Source of the DNA: Lachnospiraceae bacterium
Lineage (GTDB): Bacteria > Bacillota > Clostridia > Lachnospirales > Lachnospiraceae
Direction of reading: 5' to 3'
NCBI GenBank assembly: GCA_017618195.1
Contig: JAFZUW010000003.1
Coordinates: forward strand, 23,661 to 87,660
Length of the DNA: 64,000 nt
Below are positions 47,671 through 56,728 of the stretch, piece by piece. How positions within the stretch are numbered: the first letter of the stretch is position 1; every line of letters starts with the position of its first letter. A program made the position numbers and the translations under genes. The notes beneath the pieces are model-generated. The model had not been told where the DNA came from. It was given only the letters and a program-made list of their open reading frames with translations, and ran no database searches.

Positions 47671-48375
47671 TTATTCCGTTTCCTTCTCGTCAATCTGCTT
47701 AAAAAACAGGTCAACGGTATGCTCTAAAAGAGCGGCCTTGACATCCGGAAACTGTGCTGCAGTAAGGTCTCTGACTTTGTCGAAGCGGAGCAGTTCGGCC
47801 TCAACCTCGGATTCCGCACCTGCGGATGCCTCCGCAAGGATTTCCTCGGTAATGTGTTCCTTCTGCCAGTCGTCAATATCCTTAAGAAGTTGTTCTTCCT
47901 GCTTCGCAATCTCCAAAAGGGCACCGTTGTTTCGCATTGCAAAGATTCCGTAAACGATCATCGCGAGAAACATCGCCGAGATGATGCTGAACGTAAACCA
48001 TCCCTGAAACATTCCGAATTTGATCACGTCCGCTTTACATAATATCGAAAATACAAGTCCGGCAATACCCAATACCAAAAACATAATGGCGGACGAGCGG
48101 TTGTCCTGAGCCTTAAACGAAGCGGAAGTGTAAGTAAGGTCTTCCTCACCGCGGGAGATTTGCTTACGAAGTTCTTCAAGCTGATCCACGGCATCCTCTT
48201 CACTGTCGGCATCAACATATTCGCTGAGCTCGGAAACGGCTTCCTCAAGTTCTTTCATGGCTTCTTCTTTTAACATTTCTTCCTCGGAAGGCAATTCCTC
48301 CACGAGTTCGGTTCCGCAATCGGCACATACCGTGATTCCGGGATAATATTCGGTTCTACATTTCGGGCAAAACAT
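47671..48375 (-). CDS. Zinc-ribbon membrane protein
   Basis: 234 residues. Starts MFCPKCRTEYYPGITVCADC (two C-x2-C pairs), acidic helical segment to about residue 90, two membrane helices (SAIMFLVLGIAGLVFSILC and FTFSIISAMFLAMIVYGIF), then a charged helical tail. The ATG at 48375 follows ACGGAGG. Same strand and same N-terminal ribbon type as 44755-47511, so the two may be a pair. Function unknown. Confidence 0.75.
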   Translation of the reverse strand: MFCPKCRTEYYPGITVCADCGTELVEELPSEEEMLKEEAMKELEEAVSELSEYVDADSEEDAVDQLEELRKQISRGEEDLTYTSASFKAQDNRSSAIMFLVLGIAGLVFSILCKADVIKFGMFQGWFTFSIISAMFLAMIVYGIFAMRNNGALLEIAKQEEQLLKDIDDWQKEHITEEILAEASAGAESEVEAELLRFDKVRDLTAAQFPDVKAALLEHTVDLFFKQIDEKETE

Positions 48376-48407
48376 GGCTTTCCTCCGTATTTTGTACTAT
48401 ACCGTCT

Positions 48408-48436
48408 ATTATAATCGCGAAGGGACATTCTTTCAA
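48408..48436 (-). promoter_or_regulatory. Promoter of the 47671-48375 gene
   Basis: On the minus strand TTGAAA (48431-48436), 17 bp, TATAAT (48408-48413). Confidence 0.75.
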
Positions 48437-48508
48437 TTGATTTGTTGATTTTTCCTTTGGAATAATACGGAAAATATGATATGCTTAATTCAGTATGAGA
48501 AAGGAATT

Positions 48509-50434
48509 ATGAAGCCGATGAGAAAACTGTTTCTTTCCGATGAAATTCTGCTTTCCGTAGAGAAACCGGCACGTTATACGGGCGGAGAAGTCAACATGGC
48601 CGTAAAGGATCCCGCAGCGTGCGATATCCGGTTCTGCATGTGCTTTCCGGACGTATACGAAGTCGGAATGTCGCATCTCGGGATCCAGATTCTTTATGAT
48701 ATGTTTAACCGAAGATCCGACACTTACTGTGAGCGTGTTTATTCTCCGTGGGTGGATCTTGATAAGATCATGAGAGAGAAGCATATTCCGCTTTTCTCAC
48801 TTGAGACGCAGACACCGATCAAAGAGTTTGATTTTCTCGGGATTACGCTCCAATACGAGATGTGCTACACAAATATCCTGCAGGTGCTTGATCTGAGCGG
48901 GATACCGCTTCGCAGTAAAGATCGCGGAGAAGACGATCCGATTGTTGTCGGCGGCGGCCCGTGTTCGTATAATCCGGAGCCGATAGCGGATTTTTTCGAT
49001 TTCTTCTTCATCGGAGAAGGAGAGAACGGTTATGACGAGGTTCTGGATCTGTATAAGGAAAACCGTGCAAACGGCGGAACGAGAAAGGATTTCCTTCGTA
49101 AGCTTTCACATATTCCGGGCATGTATGTGCCTTCCCTTTATGAAGTTTCTTATAACGATGACGGAACAATTGCTAAATTCGGCCCGATATATGACGACGT
49201 ACCCGAAAAAGTGGAAAAGCGTGTCGCCACGGATTTGAATGACACCTATTATCCCGAAAAGCCGGTCGTTCCGTTCCTGCAGGTCATTCAGGACCGTGTT
49301 ACTCTGGAGATTCAGCGCGGCTGCATCCGCGGCTGCCGTTTTTGTCAGGCAGGCATGATTTACCGTCCGATTCGGGCCAGGGACGTAAACTGGCTGAAAA
49401 AGACTGCCGATAAAATGCTGAAATCTACCGGACACGAGGAGATTACGCTCAGCTCATTAAGTTCCAGCGATTATGCTGATCTGCAGGAGCTCGTATGTCA
49501 TCTGATTGACACTTATCAGGGCGAATGCATCAATGTTGCGCTTCCTTCACTTCGTATTGACGCTTTTTCGCTTGACGTCATGAGCAAAGTACAGGACGTC
49601 AATAAGTCAAGCATCACATTTGCTCCGGAAGCAGGAACACAGCGTATGAGAAATGTGATCAATAAAGGTCTTACGACCGAGGATATACTCGGCGGTGCCG
49701 CAACAGCTTTCGAGGGAGGCTGGAATAAAGTAAAGCTTTATTTCATGCTCGGGCTTCCGACCGAGACCGAAGAAGACACGAAGGGCATTGCGGAGCTTGC
49801 CGAACAGATTACGGAGGAATACTATAAAATTCCGAAGGATAAGAGACACGGAAAGGTTTCGGTAACAGTCAGCACATCTTATTTCATTCCGAAGCCGTTT
49901 ACGCCTTTTCAGTGGGTCGGCATGGCGCCTAAAGAAGAGTTTTTGAACCATCAGAGACTTTTGAAGGCAACGATTCAGCAGCAGCTTAATCATAAGAGTA
50001 TTTCCTACCAGTGGCACGACAGCGATACGAGCGTAATGGAGGGAATCTTTGCAAGAGGCGACCGTAAACTTTGCGATGTCATTGAAGAAGCCTATAAGCG
50101 CGGCTGCATTTACGATGCATGGACCGAGCATTTCCGCTACGATGTATGGCAGGAAATCATGCAGAAGCACGGCATTACAATAGAGTTTTATAACCTCCGT
50201 GAGCGTAAAAAGGACGAGATTCTGCCGTGGGATTTCATCGATATCGGCGTTACCAAGAAGTTCCTTTATCGCGAATATGAACGCGCACAGAGAGAAGAAA
50301 TCACTCCGAACTGCAGAAGACGCTGCTCGGGCTGCGGCGCCGCCAAATTCGGCTGCGGCGTATGCACGGAGCCGAGAGACGAATTCGGAACAAGCCTCTT
50401 ATACGACGGCAAGGATACGGGGGTGAACGGATGA
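48509..50434 (+). CDS. B12-binding-type radical SAM protein (TIGR03960 family)
   Basis: 641 residues from the ATG at 48509 (AAAGGA close upstream; ATG 48518 is an alternative). N-terminal cobalamin-binding-like region (FCMCFPDVYEVGMSHLGIQI, VVGGGPCSYNPEPIADFFD), radical SAM cluster C-x3-C-x2-C in GCIRGCRFCQAG (Cys272, 276, 279), and a Cys-rich C-terminus (CRRRCSGCGAAKFGCGVC). In Clostridia this gene almost always precedes the DUF2344 gene and rng, as here. Its reaction is not known to me; RNA or ribosome-related modification is suggested by context only. Its stop overlaps the next ATG. Confidence 0.9.
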   Translation: MKPMRKLFLSDEILLSVEKPARYTGGEVNMAVKDPAACDIRFCMCFPDVYEVGMSHLGIQILYDMFNRRSDTYCERVYSPWVDLDKIMREKHIPLFSLETQTPIKEFDFLGITLQYEMCYTNILQVLDLSGIPLRSKDRGEDDPIVVGGGPCSYNPEPIADFFDFFFIGEGENGYDEVLDLYKENRANGGTRKDFLRKLSHIPGMYVPSLYEVSYNDDGTIAKFGPIYDDVPEKVEKRVATDLNDTYYPEKPVVPFLQVIQDRVTLEIQRGCIRGCRFCQAGMIYRPIRARDVNWLKKTADKMLKSTGHEEITLSSLSSSDYADLQELVCHLIDTYQGECINVALPSLRIDAFSLDVMSKVQDVNKSSITFAPEAGTQRMRNVINKGLTTEDILGGAATAFEGGWNKVKLYFMLGLPTETEEDTKGIAELAEQITEEYYKIPKDKRHGKVSVTVSTSYFIPKPFTPFQWVGMAPKEEFLNHQRLLKATIQQQLNHKSISYQWHDSDTSVMEGIFARGDRKLCDVIEEAYKRGCIYDAWTEHFRYDVWQEIMQKHGITIEFYNLRERKKDEILPWDFIDIGVTKKFLYREYERAQREEITPNCRRRCSGCGAAKFGCGVCTEPRDEFGTSLLYDGKDTGVNG

Positions 50435-51207
50435 GAGTAAGAGTACGTTTTTCAAAAACCGGAAGTTCCCGTTTTTTAGGGCATCTTGATATAATGCGGT
50501 ATTTTCAGAAGGCTTTCCGAAGAGCAGAACTGCCGCTCGCATTTTCCGTAGGCTACCATCCGCATACTTTGCTTTCTTTTGCACAGCCGCTGTCGCTTTC
50601 CTATACAAGCTGCGGCGAGTATTTCGACATGGAACTGAAAGAACCGGTTGATGCCGGCGAGATATACAAACGTCTTAACTCTGTTATGTGCGAAGATATT
50701 TCGGTGAACCGCGTGACGATTCTGCCAGATTACAAGCCGAATGCAAAGAAGATTACCGGTATGGCGTTGATCACCGGAGCTGCTTATACGGTTTCTTTAG
50801 CGGAAATGTCCGGTGTAAAGGAAGCCTTGCAAAATTTCTATGCGCAAAAGTCTTACGTGATCGAGAAAAAGACCAAAACCGGAACAAGAGACTGCGATCT
50901 TCGCGCGGGAGTGCACGCGCTGGCGCTTTATCAGGACGGGAAGATTACCGAAATCGGCAATAACGGAATGTTCTCTTATACGGGGCAGGACATGCTTTCC
51001 GCCATGTACGGAGCCAACCTGATCGCAGATGATGCGGTTATCGTTTTTCTGGATGCAGGAAGCGAACAGAACATTCCGGCCGAATTGTTTTTACAGGGCG
51101 TGTTTACATTTGCCGGGCTTGATGTACCGAAGCATACCGTTCACCGTATGGATCTGTTCGGAGATCTTAATGAGAAGAAGGTACCTTTATGGATGATCGA
51201 ATCATAA
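50431..51207 (+). CDS. DUF2344 / TIGR03936 family protein
   Basis: 258 residues, ATG in an ATGA overlap with the radical SAM gene. MRVRVRFSKTGSSRFLGHLDIMR is the family's typical beginning, followed by RAELPLAFSVGYHPHTLLSF. In some bacteria it is fused to the radical SAM partner, implying joint action. The end overlaps the start of rng by 19 nt. Confidence 0.9.
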   Translation: MRVRVRFSKTGSSRFLGHLDIMRYFQKAFRRAELPLAFSVGYHPHTLLSFAQPLSLSYTSCGEYFDMELKEPVDAGEIYKRLNSVMCEDISVNRVTILPDYKPNAKKITGMALITGAAYTVSLAEMSGVKEALQNFYAQKSYVIEKKTKTGTRDCDLRAGVHALALYQDGKITEIGNNGMFSYTGQDMLSAMYGANLIADDAVIVFLDAGSEQNIPAELFLQGVFTFAGLDVPKHTVHRMDLFGDLNEKKVPLWMIES

Positions 51208-52379
51208 TCTGCAGAAAAGACGAATGCATCGTAACGGCAGTATTCCGCGGAAAGGACTGTTTCCGTCTTTCGGTATGCAGAGATGATGATGTTTTGCGGG
51301 TCGGAAGCATTTATGCTGGCCGGATTACAGCTGTTGTCGAGAATATGAGCGCCTGTTTTGCGGATATCGGAACAGGCAGCAACGTATATGTTCCTCTTAA
51401 GAAACTGGAACAGGCGTTTACCGAGCCGGGGCATAAAGACGGAAAAGTACATCAGGGCGACACCGTACTGCTGCAGATCGACCGTCTGCCCTCAAAACAG
51501 AAACCCGCTTCGGCAACCGGAGAGATTTCGCTTGTCGGTAATTCGGTTGTTTTGTTAAGCGGCAGAAAAGGAATCTCTTTTTCGAAAATGATTGATCTGC
51601 CGGGGTACCGTGATTCGGTCCGCGAGGCATTTGCCGGACGCATCGGCGACGGATACGGGATTATGTTAAGAACCAACGCTCCGCATTTTGAAACGGATAA
51701 GATTACGAATGAATTCGAACTCCTGAAAGCGGAATATGAAGAATTGCTCCGGCGTTTTCAATTTGCGGTTCCCGGAACCTGCCTGAAAGAAGGACTTCCC
51801 GAATACATGTCGATGTTCCGGGACGAGCATTTAAACGACCTTACGGAGATTGTTACGGACGATGAGAACGTTTACGGAAAGCTTACCGGGTTTTGCAGAG
51901 ACTTCCTTCCCGGATTAAACGGGAGGATCCGCAAATACGACTCGGATAAAGTAAGTCTTTACCACGTATATGACCTTACAAAACAGTTCCATGACGCCCT
52001 TTCGCGTACGGTTCCGTTAAAGACCGGAGGAAGCCTTGTTTTTGACCGTACCGAAGCCATGACCGTAGTTGATGTAAACAGCAGCAGGGCATCGGAAAGC
52101 AGAAAGAAGAACGCGCTTCACGAAATTAACGTGGAGGCCGCAAAAGAACTCGCGAGACAGATTACGCTCAGAAGCCTTTCCGGAATGATCCTTTGCGATT
52201 TTATCTCTACCGGACGCGAGAATTATAACGATTTGATCGAGCGGATGAAAGAGTTTACCACGGAAGACCGTTCCGTAAGCGTAATCGACGTCACTCCGCT
52301 CGGAATCATGGAGATTACCAGGGCAAAGGTGGAAGCACCGCTTTGGGAAGCCGTGAAGAAGAGCGGCTTCACCCCGTAA
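51189..52379 (+). CDS. rng: Ribonuclease E/G family protein
   Basis: 396 residues, of the short RNase G type. S1 domain at about residues 35-115 (GSIYAGRITAVVENMSACFA), RNase H-like part (FSKMIDLPGYRDSVREAF, MLRTNA), and the DNase I-like catalytic part with the Mg-binding VFDRTEAMTVVDVNS and LCDFIS. The C-terminal C-P-x-C zinc-link motif of E. coli RNase E is not seen; the protein ends soon after EITRAKVEAPLWE. Starts at ATG 51189 inside the previous gene. Confidence 0.9.
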   Translation: MDDRIIICRKDECIVTAVFRGKDCFRLSVCRDDDVLRVGSIYAGRITAVVENMSACFADIGTGSNVYVPLKKLEQAFTEPGHKDGKVHQGDTVLLQIDRLPSKQKPASATGEISLVGNSVVLLSGRKGISFSKMIDLPGYRDSVREAFAGRIGDGYGIMLRTNAPHFETDKITNEFELLKAEYEELLRRFQFAVPGTCLKEGLPEYMSMFRDEHLNDLTEIVTDDENVYGKLTGFCRDFLPGLNGRIRKYDSDKVSLYHVYDLTKQFHDALSRTVPLKTGGSLVFDRTEAMTVVDVNSSRASESRKKNALHEINVEAAKELARQITLRSLSGMILCDFISTGRENYNDLIERMKEFTTEDRSVSVIDVTPLGIMEITRAKVEAPLWEAVKKSGFTP

Positions 52380-52424
52380 AACGTAAAAAGATGATAAAAA
52401 AAGCGTTAAATATAGTAAATGGTA

Positions 52425-52453
52425 TTGACATTTTGATGTTTGCATTGTATATT
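52425..52453 (+). promoter_or_regulatory. Promoter of the paired membrane proteins
   Basis: TTGACA (52425-52430), 17 bp, TATATT (52448-52453), in an AT-rich gap after rng. AAGGAG follows before the GTG at 52488. Confidence 0.8.
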
Positions 52454-52487
52454 ATGAGAAATATTTACGGAAAGGAGCATATGTGCC

Positions 52488-53150
52488 GTGAAAATCTTTG
52501 ATGAAAGCGGACGCCTGATCGGAACGGTTGATGATAATGAATACATCCGGACCAGAGATTCCATTATGCCTATTGGGATCAAGGTAACCATTCCGAAGTT
52601 AAATATTCCTTCAAGCGGTTATTTGATTTATCTTCTTGCAAGTATTCTTTCCATCGTTGCAATAGGTATCACGCTTATCGAGAACTGGGCTTCCGGCATG
52701 GATTATTCATATGTGGAAGACAGTATCTTCGGTATGCTTTTTATGCATACCGATTTCGGCATTGTTCCTCTTTGCGCCGTTATCCAGCTGTTTGCGCTGT
52801 TCGTTATTCTGCGTGACCATCCGATGTTCAGGATCGCTGTTCCTTTATGGGTAATGCATCTGGTATTTGTCTTTCTGTATTTCAAAAATAATAATGAATT
52901 TCTGTTCATATTCGGTTTTCTGATCGGTACTGCGGCAGTTGTATTTGCCTTATGGGCTTTTACCGAATGCGCCGGACAGAAGAGTTATTGGTTTATTCTT
53001 ATTGCGCTGTTTCGCACCGGTATATTCCTTCTTCCGCAGGAATCTCTTCTTCCGATTGTCATTTTCGGCATGTTCTTTTTATATTATGCAGCCGAATCCA
53101 TCTATGTATGGAGAATGTTCGTTCATACAGGAGAGGGGGCCAAGAAGTGA
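52488..53150 (+). CDS. Membrane protein with short soluble N-terminal motif (paralogue 1)
   Basis: 220 residues, GTG start at 52488 (AAGGAGCAT). N-terminal MKIFDESGRLIGTVDD, a short soluble segment, then about six membrane helices. The next gene starts MKVYDEHKKLLGYL, so the two share the same cap. Family not recognised. Ends in a GTGA overlap with the next gene. Confidence 0.75.
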   Translation: MKIFDESGRLIGTVDDNEYIRTRDSIMPIGIKVTIPKLNIPSSGYLIYLLASILSIVAIGITLIENWASGMDYSYVEDSIFGMLFMHTDFGIVPLCAVIQLFALFVILRDHPMFRIAVPLWVMHLVFVFLYFKNNNEFLFIFGFLIGTAAVVFALWAFTECAGQKSYWFILIALFRTGIFLLPQESLLPIVIFGMFFLYYAAESIYVWRMFVHTGEGAKK

Positions 53151-53914
53151 AAGTATATGATGAACATAAAAAACTGTTGGGATATCTAAGATTTGAAGAC
53201 GATGACCTGAAATTGGTCGCGGGTTCACCGAACCTGGATGTTCAGATGGAAGACGTTCCGTTACGTACGGATACATCTTATCTGTTCTGGAGCAGGGAAC
53301 TCGCAGACTGGTTCTGTGCTTCTTCGGCAATCATCCTTTTCGGTTGGCTGATATTTACCTTGTGCGGTTCCGATATGCCGAAGGAACTGCAGTTTATCGG
53401 GATTCGTCCCATTGTATTCTTCTGCCCGGTTGCAGTATTTCTTCGTGTGATCATCACATTTTACGGCGGATTCAAAAAGAACTCCGACCTTGTAATTGCT
53501 TTTCTGATGAGTATCATTCAGATAATCCTGATCACAATGTATTATCTAATGCTGAAAAGCTTTGTGTTTACAATACTGGTTCTGATCGTTGAATTGCTTC
53601 AGTTCTTCTTGGTATGTATTGTAATGCGCTCGGACATTAAGAGTCTTAACGAACGGAAACCGAAGCGGAAGATGACCGTTTTCTCGACCGTACCTCCGAA
53701 ATTTGAGAGGATTGTCATTACAACACTTGTTATATTCTTTGTTTGTGTATTGGTATTTTCCTTTATCGCAATCGCCAATAATAAGCAGATTAATACCAAT
53801 ACATCCGGTCCGGCTTCGGTTGTATGGATCGGATATATAGTAACCGTCATTCTTGAATTGATTGTTTATTATCTGTTCGGAAGAGAATTTCGTGCTTTGG
53901 CGGACAATGACTGA
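53147..53914 (+). CDS. Membrane protein (paralogue 2)
   Basis: 255 residues from the GTG at 53147, overlapping the previous stop, with GGAGAGGGGG ahead; an upstream in-frame extension lacks a ribosome site and runs through the previous gene. N-terminal motif MKVYDEHKKLLGYLRFEDDD resembles paralogue 1, followed by six or so membrane helices and a basic loop (LNERKPKRKM). Unknown function. The pair interrupts the usual rng-rplU adjacency. Confidence 0.75.
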   Translation: MKVYDEHKKLLGYLRFEDDDLKLVAGSPNLDVQMEDVPLRTDTSYLFWSRELADWFCASSAIILFGWLIFTLCGSDMPKELQFIGIRPIVFFCPVAVFLRVIITFYGGFKKNSDLVIAFLMSIIQIILITMYYLMLKSFVFTILVLIVELLQFFLVCIVMRSDIKSLNERKPKRKMTVFSTVPPKFERIVITTLVIFFVCVLVFSFIAIANNKQINTNTSGPASVVWIGYIVTVILELIVYYLFGREFRALADND

Positions 53915-53984
53915 CATCGGAATAAAGCAGGAGAGCTTTGAAAGCAGTTTCGGGAAGGAAAATGCTTCTATAGTGAAATAATTC

Positions 53985-54013
53985 TTGACTTTTATCGAAA
54001 ATCGTGTTATTTT
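53985..54013 (+). promoter_or_regulatory. Promoter of rplU-prp-rpmA
   Basis: TTGACT (53985-53990), 17 bp, TATTTT (54008-54013). The -10 is weak but the position fits a leader of about 75 nt. Confidence 0.55.
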
Positions 54014-54019
54014 GTTACA

Positions 54020-54085
54020 GTATGCCGCACAATGGGGTTTGAAGTGCACGTAAGTGCCACCGTAGTTGGCGAGTAATGATAATAG
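54020..54085 (+). ncRNA. Probable ribosomal protein L21 leader RNA
   Basis: The stretch between the promoter and the rplU ribosome site is GC-richer than its surroundings and contains a GCAC-GTAA-GTGC hairpin and a further GCC/GGC pairing. Firmicutes carry an autoregulatory L21 leader at this place. I assign it by position and partial structure only. Confidence 0.45.
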
Positions 54086-54096
54086 GAGGTGCCAAT

Positions 54097-54408
54097 ATGT
54101 ACGCGATTATTGCAACAGGCGGTAAGCAGTACAAGGTAGCTGAAGGCGATATCATTAAAGTAGAGAAACTCGGCGCAGCTGAGGGTGAGAGCTTCACATT
54201 TGATCAGGTTCTTGCCGTAAACAACGACAATGAGCTCGTGATCGGAACGCCCTGTGTTGCCGGTGCAACCGTAACCGCAACTGTTCTCGGTGAGGGTAAG
54301 GCGAAGAAGGTTATCGTTTACCGTTACAAGAGAAAGTCCGGATATCATAAGAAGAACGGACACAGACAGATCTTTACGCAGGTTAAGATCGACGCGATCA
54401 ACGCATAA
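54097..54408 (+). CDS. rplU: 50S ribosomal protein L21
   Basis: 103 residues from the ATG at 54097 (AGGAGGT upstream). MYAIIATGGKQYKVAEGDII is diagnostic, and KRKSGYHKKNGHRQIFTQVKI is the conserved C-terminus that binds 23S rRNA. First of rplU-prp-rpmA. Confidence 0.98.
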   Translation: MYAIIATGGKQYKVAEGDIIKVEKLGAAEGESFTFDQVLAVNNDNELVIGTPCVAGATVTATVLGEGKAKKVIVYRYKRKSGYHKKNGHRQIFTQVKIDAINA

Positions 54409-54410
54409 TT

Positions 54411-54740
54411 ATGATTAAAATTCTGATTCATAAGACCGACGAGGGAATCGTTGCATTTTCCTGCAAAGGACATGCCGGTTACGCGGACGAAGGTTACGAT
54501 ATCGTTTGTTCCGCCGTATCCATATTGACAATGAATGCTTCGAATTCCGTTGAAAAGCTGACCGAAACACCGTTTACGGTGAAAGAGTCAGACGGGAACC
54601 TTAAGTTCCGCTTGGACGGCAGCCCGACGAAAGAGACGGAATTGCTGCTTCAGTCCATGCTGCTCGGTCTGAAAGGTATTGAGGAAGAATATCCGAAATA
54701 TCTCAAAGTAACTGTTACAGATAGTTCTTTCACTTTTTAG
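54411..54740 (+). CDS. prp: Ribosomal-processing cysteine protease Prp
   Basis: 109 residues, 2 bp after rplU. Removes the N-terminal extension of L27 in Firmicutes. Catalytic His21 in CKGHAGYA and Cys33 in DIVCSAVSIL are present. Located between rplU and rpmA, as in all genomes with extended L27. Formerly annotated YsxB. Confidence 0.95.
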   Translation: MIKILIHKTDEGIVAFSCKGHAGYADEGYDIVCSAVSILTMNASNSVEKLTETPFTVKESDGNLKFRLDGSPTKETELLLQSMLLGLKGIEEEYPKYLKVTVTDSSFTF

Positions 54741-54752
54741 GAGGTAATAGAC

Positions 54753-55037
54753 ATGCTGAGAATTAACCTTCAGTTATTCGCTCATAAAAAGGGTGTTGGT
54801 TCCACGAAGAACGGCAGAGATTCCGAGTCCAAGAGACTCGGCGCCAAGAGAGCTGACGGCCAGTTTGTTAAAGCCGGCAACATTCTTTTCAGACAGCGCG
54901 GTACCAAGATTCATCCCGGCGTTAATGTAGGCCGCGGCGGTGACGATACACTTTTCGCATTGGTTGACGGAACCCTTCGTTTCGAGACCAAGGCAGGCGG
55001 TGTTAAGCAGGCCAGCGTTTATCCTGTAGCCGAGTAA
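54753..55037 (+). CDS. rpmA: 50S ribosomal protein L27 with cleavable N-terminal extension
   Basis: 94 residues. [18 protein letters not shown] carries the [10 protein letters not shown] Prp-cleavage motif, so the mature protein starts at about residue 10 (AHKKG). [19 protein letters not shown] is the conserved body. GGAGGT ribosome site. Followed by a terminator. Confidence 0.98.
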   Translation: MLRINLQLFAHKKGVGSTKNGRDSESKRLGAKRADGQFVKAGNILFRQRGTKIHPGVNVGRGGDDTLFALVDGTLRFETKAGGVKQASVYPVAE

Positions 55038-55050
55038 GTAGAATAACCGG

Positions 55051-55081
55051 AGCCCTGGTAGCGTACTACCGGGGCTTTTTT
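55051..55081 (+). terminator. Terminator after rpmA
   Basis: AGCCCTGGTAG (55051-55061) / CTACCGGGGCT (55066-55076) with loop CGTA and one G-U pair, then six T. Confidence 0.9.
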
Positions 55082-55109
55082 CATCTGTTCAAAAGATTAC
55101 GGAGTAATT

Positions 55110-56396
55110 ATGTTTGCTGATATTGCAACAATTTATATTCGATCCGGAAACGGCGGCGACGGTCATGTCGGATTTCACCGCGAGAAGTTTATTGCTGCGG
55201 GCGGTCCGAACGGCGGTGACGGCGGGCGCGGCGGCGATATTATTTTCGAAGTCGATGAAGGTCTGAATACGCTCAACGAATACCGGTATAAGCGTAAATA
55301 CAAAGCTCAAAACGGCGAACCTGGCGGAAATAACAACTGTGCCGGCAAGGACGGAGAGGACCTTATACTTAAAGTTCCCGAAGGAACCGTTATCAGAGAG
55401 GCGGAAAGCGGCAAGATCATTGCCGATCTGTCCCATGACAACAAGCGTTATGTAATCTTAAAGGGCGGCAGGGGCGGCAAAGGAAACCAGCACTATGCAA
55501 CACCTACGATGCAGGTTCCGAAATACGCACAGCCCGGTCAGGAGGGCAAAGAGTTAAATGTCATCCTGGAGCTCAAGGTAATAGCCGATGTCGGACTCGT
55601 CGGTTTCCCGAATGTCGGCAAATCGTCTTTTCTTTCAAGAGTATCGAACGCTAAGCCGAAGATCGCGAATTATCATTTTACGACGCTCAATCCGAATCTC
55701 GGAGTGGTAAACCTTCCGGATACCGACGGATTTGTCATTGCGGATATTCCCGGATTGATTGAAGGAGCTTCGGAAGGAATCGGCCTCGGTCATGAGTTTT
55801 TGAAGCATGTGGAACGGTGCAAAGTCATCATCCATATGGTTGACGGAGCTTCGACGGAAGGACGAGATCCGGTTGACGATATTCAGAAAATCAATGAAGA
55901 GTTGTCCCGCTACAGCGAAACGCTTGCAGCTAAACCGCAGATCATTGCCGTTAACAAGATGGATCTTTTCTCGGACGAAGAGCGCGAGATTGTACTGTCA
56001 TTGATCAGGGATGCCGTGCCCGAAGAGGTACCGGTATATCTGATTTCCGCGGCAACCGGTTTCGGCGTAAGGGAACTGCTTTATAAGGCATATCAGATGC
56101 TGAAATCGCTGAAGGAAGAACCGATTGTTTTCGAGCAGGAGTATTTTCCGGAAACAATGTCCGGTGCGGACGAACCTTTTACGGTCGAATACGATGTCGA
56201 TTCGTCAATGTATGTTGTGGAAGGTCCTCGTATCGAGCGTATGCTCGGTTACACAAATCTCGATTCCGAGAAAGGATTCGAATTTTTCCAGAATTTCCTT
56301 AAGAGCAATGGTATTCTGAAGCAGCTTGAGGATCTCGGCATCCGGGACGGCGATACGGTTCGCATGTACGGACTGCAATTTGATTATTACAAATAA
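55110..56396 (+). CDS. obgE: GTPase Obg / CgtA
   Basis: 428 residues. Ribosome-associated GTPase of 50S assembly. Gly-rich Obg fold (SGNGGDGHVGFHREKF, GGPNGGDGGRGGD), G-domain with GFPNVGKSS (Walker A, about 167-175), DIPGLIEGA (switch II), NKMDLF, and the C-terminal OCT domain of Gram-positives. ACGGAG precedes the ATG. Confidence 0.97.
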   Translation: MFADIATIYIRSGNGGDGHVGFHREKFIAAGGPNGGDGGRGGDIIFEVDEGLNTLNEYRYKRKYKAQNGEPGGNNNCAGKDGEDLILKVPEGTVIREAESGKIIADLSHDNKRYVILKGGRGGKGNQHYATPTMQVPKYAQPGQEGKELNVILELKVIADVGLVGFPNVGKSSFLSRVSNAKPKIANYHFTTLNPNLGVVNLPDTDGFVIADIPGLIEGASEGIGLGHEFLKHVERCKVIIHMVDGASTEGRDPVDDIQKINEELSRYSETLAAKPQIIAVNKMDLFSDEEREIVLSLIRDAVPEEVPVYLISAATGFGVRELLYKAYQMLKSLKEEPIVFEQEYFPETMSGADEPFTVEYDVDSSMYVVEGPRIERMLGYTNLDSEKGFEFFQNFLKSNGILKQLEDLGIRDGDTVRMYGLQFDYYK

Positions 56397-56408
56397 GGGG
56401 ACAAAGCT

Positions 56409-56699
56409 ATGACCAGTAAACAAAGAGCCTATCTTAAAAGTCTCGCAATGGCTGTGGATGCAACGTTTCAGATCGGCAAAGGAAGACTGACTCCGGAGAT
56501 TACCAATGCGGTTGATGAAGCATTGGAAGCAAGAGAATTGGTTAAACTTTCGGTCCTTAACAACTGTATGGACGAGCCCGATAATATGGCACGCGTTCTT
56601 GCAGAGCGCACTCATTCCGAAGTAGTGCAGGTTATCGGTAAAAAGATCATTCTGTATCGGGAATCCAAAACCAAGAAGAAAATCGAACTGCCTAAATAA
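56409..56699 (+). CDS. yhbY: YhbY-family RNA-binding protein (CRS1-YhbY domain)
   Basis: 96 residues. MTSKQRAYLKSLAMAVDATF, IGKGRLTPEI and the later RVLAERTHSEVVQVIGKKIILYR match the single-domain YhbY, a pre-50S-binding protein. 12 bp after obgE. Confidence 0.94.
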   Translation: MTSKQRAYLKSLAMAVDATFQIGKGRLTPEITNAVDEALEARELVKLSVLNNCMDEPDNMARVLAERTHSEVVQVIGKKIILYRESKTKKKIELPK

Positions 56700-56728
56700 A
56701 TAGATCGGACAATTAAAGGAGTTTTATT

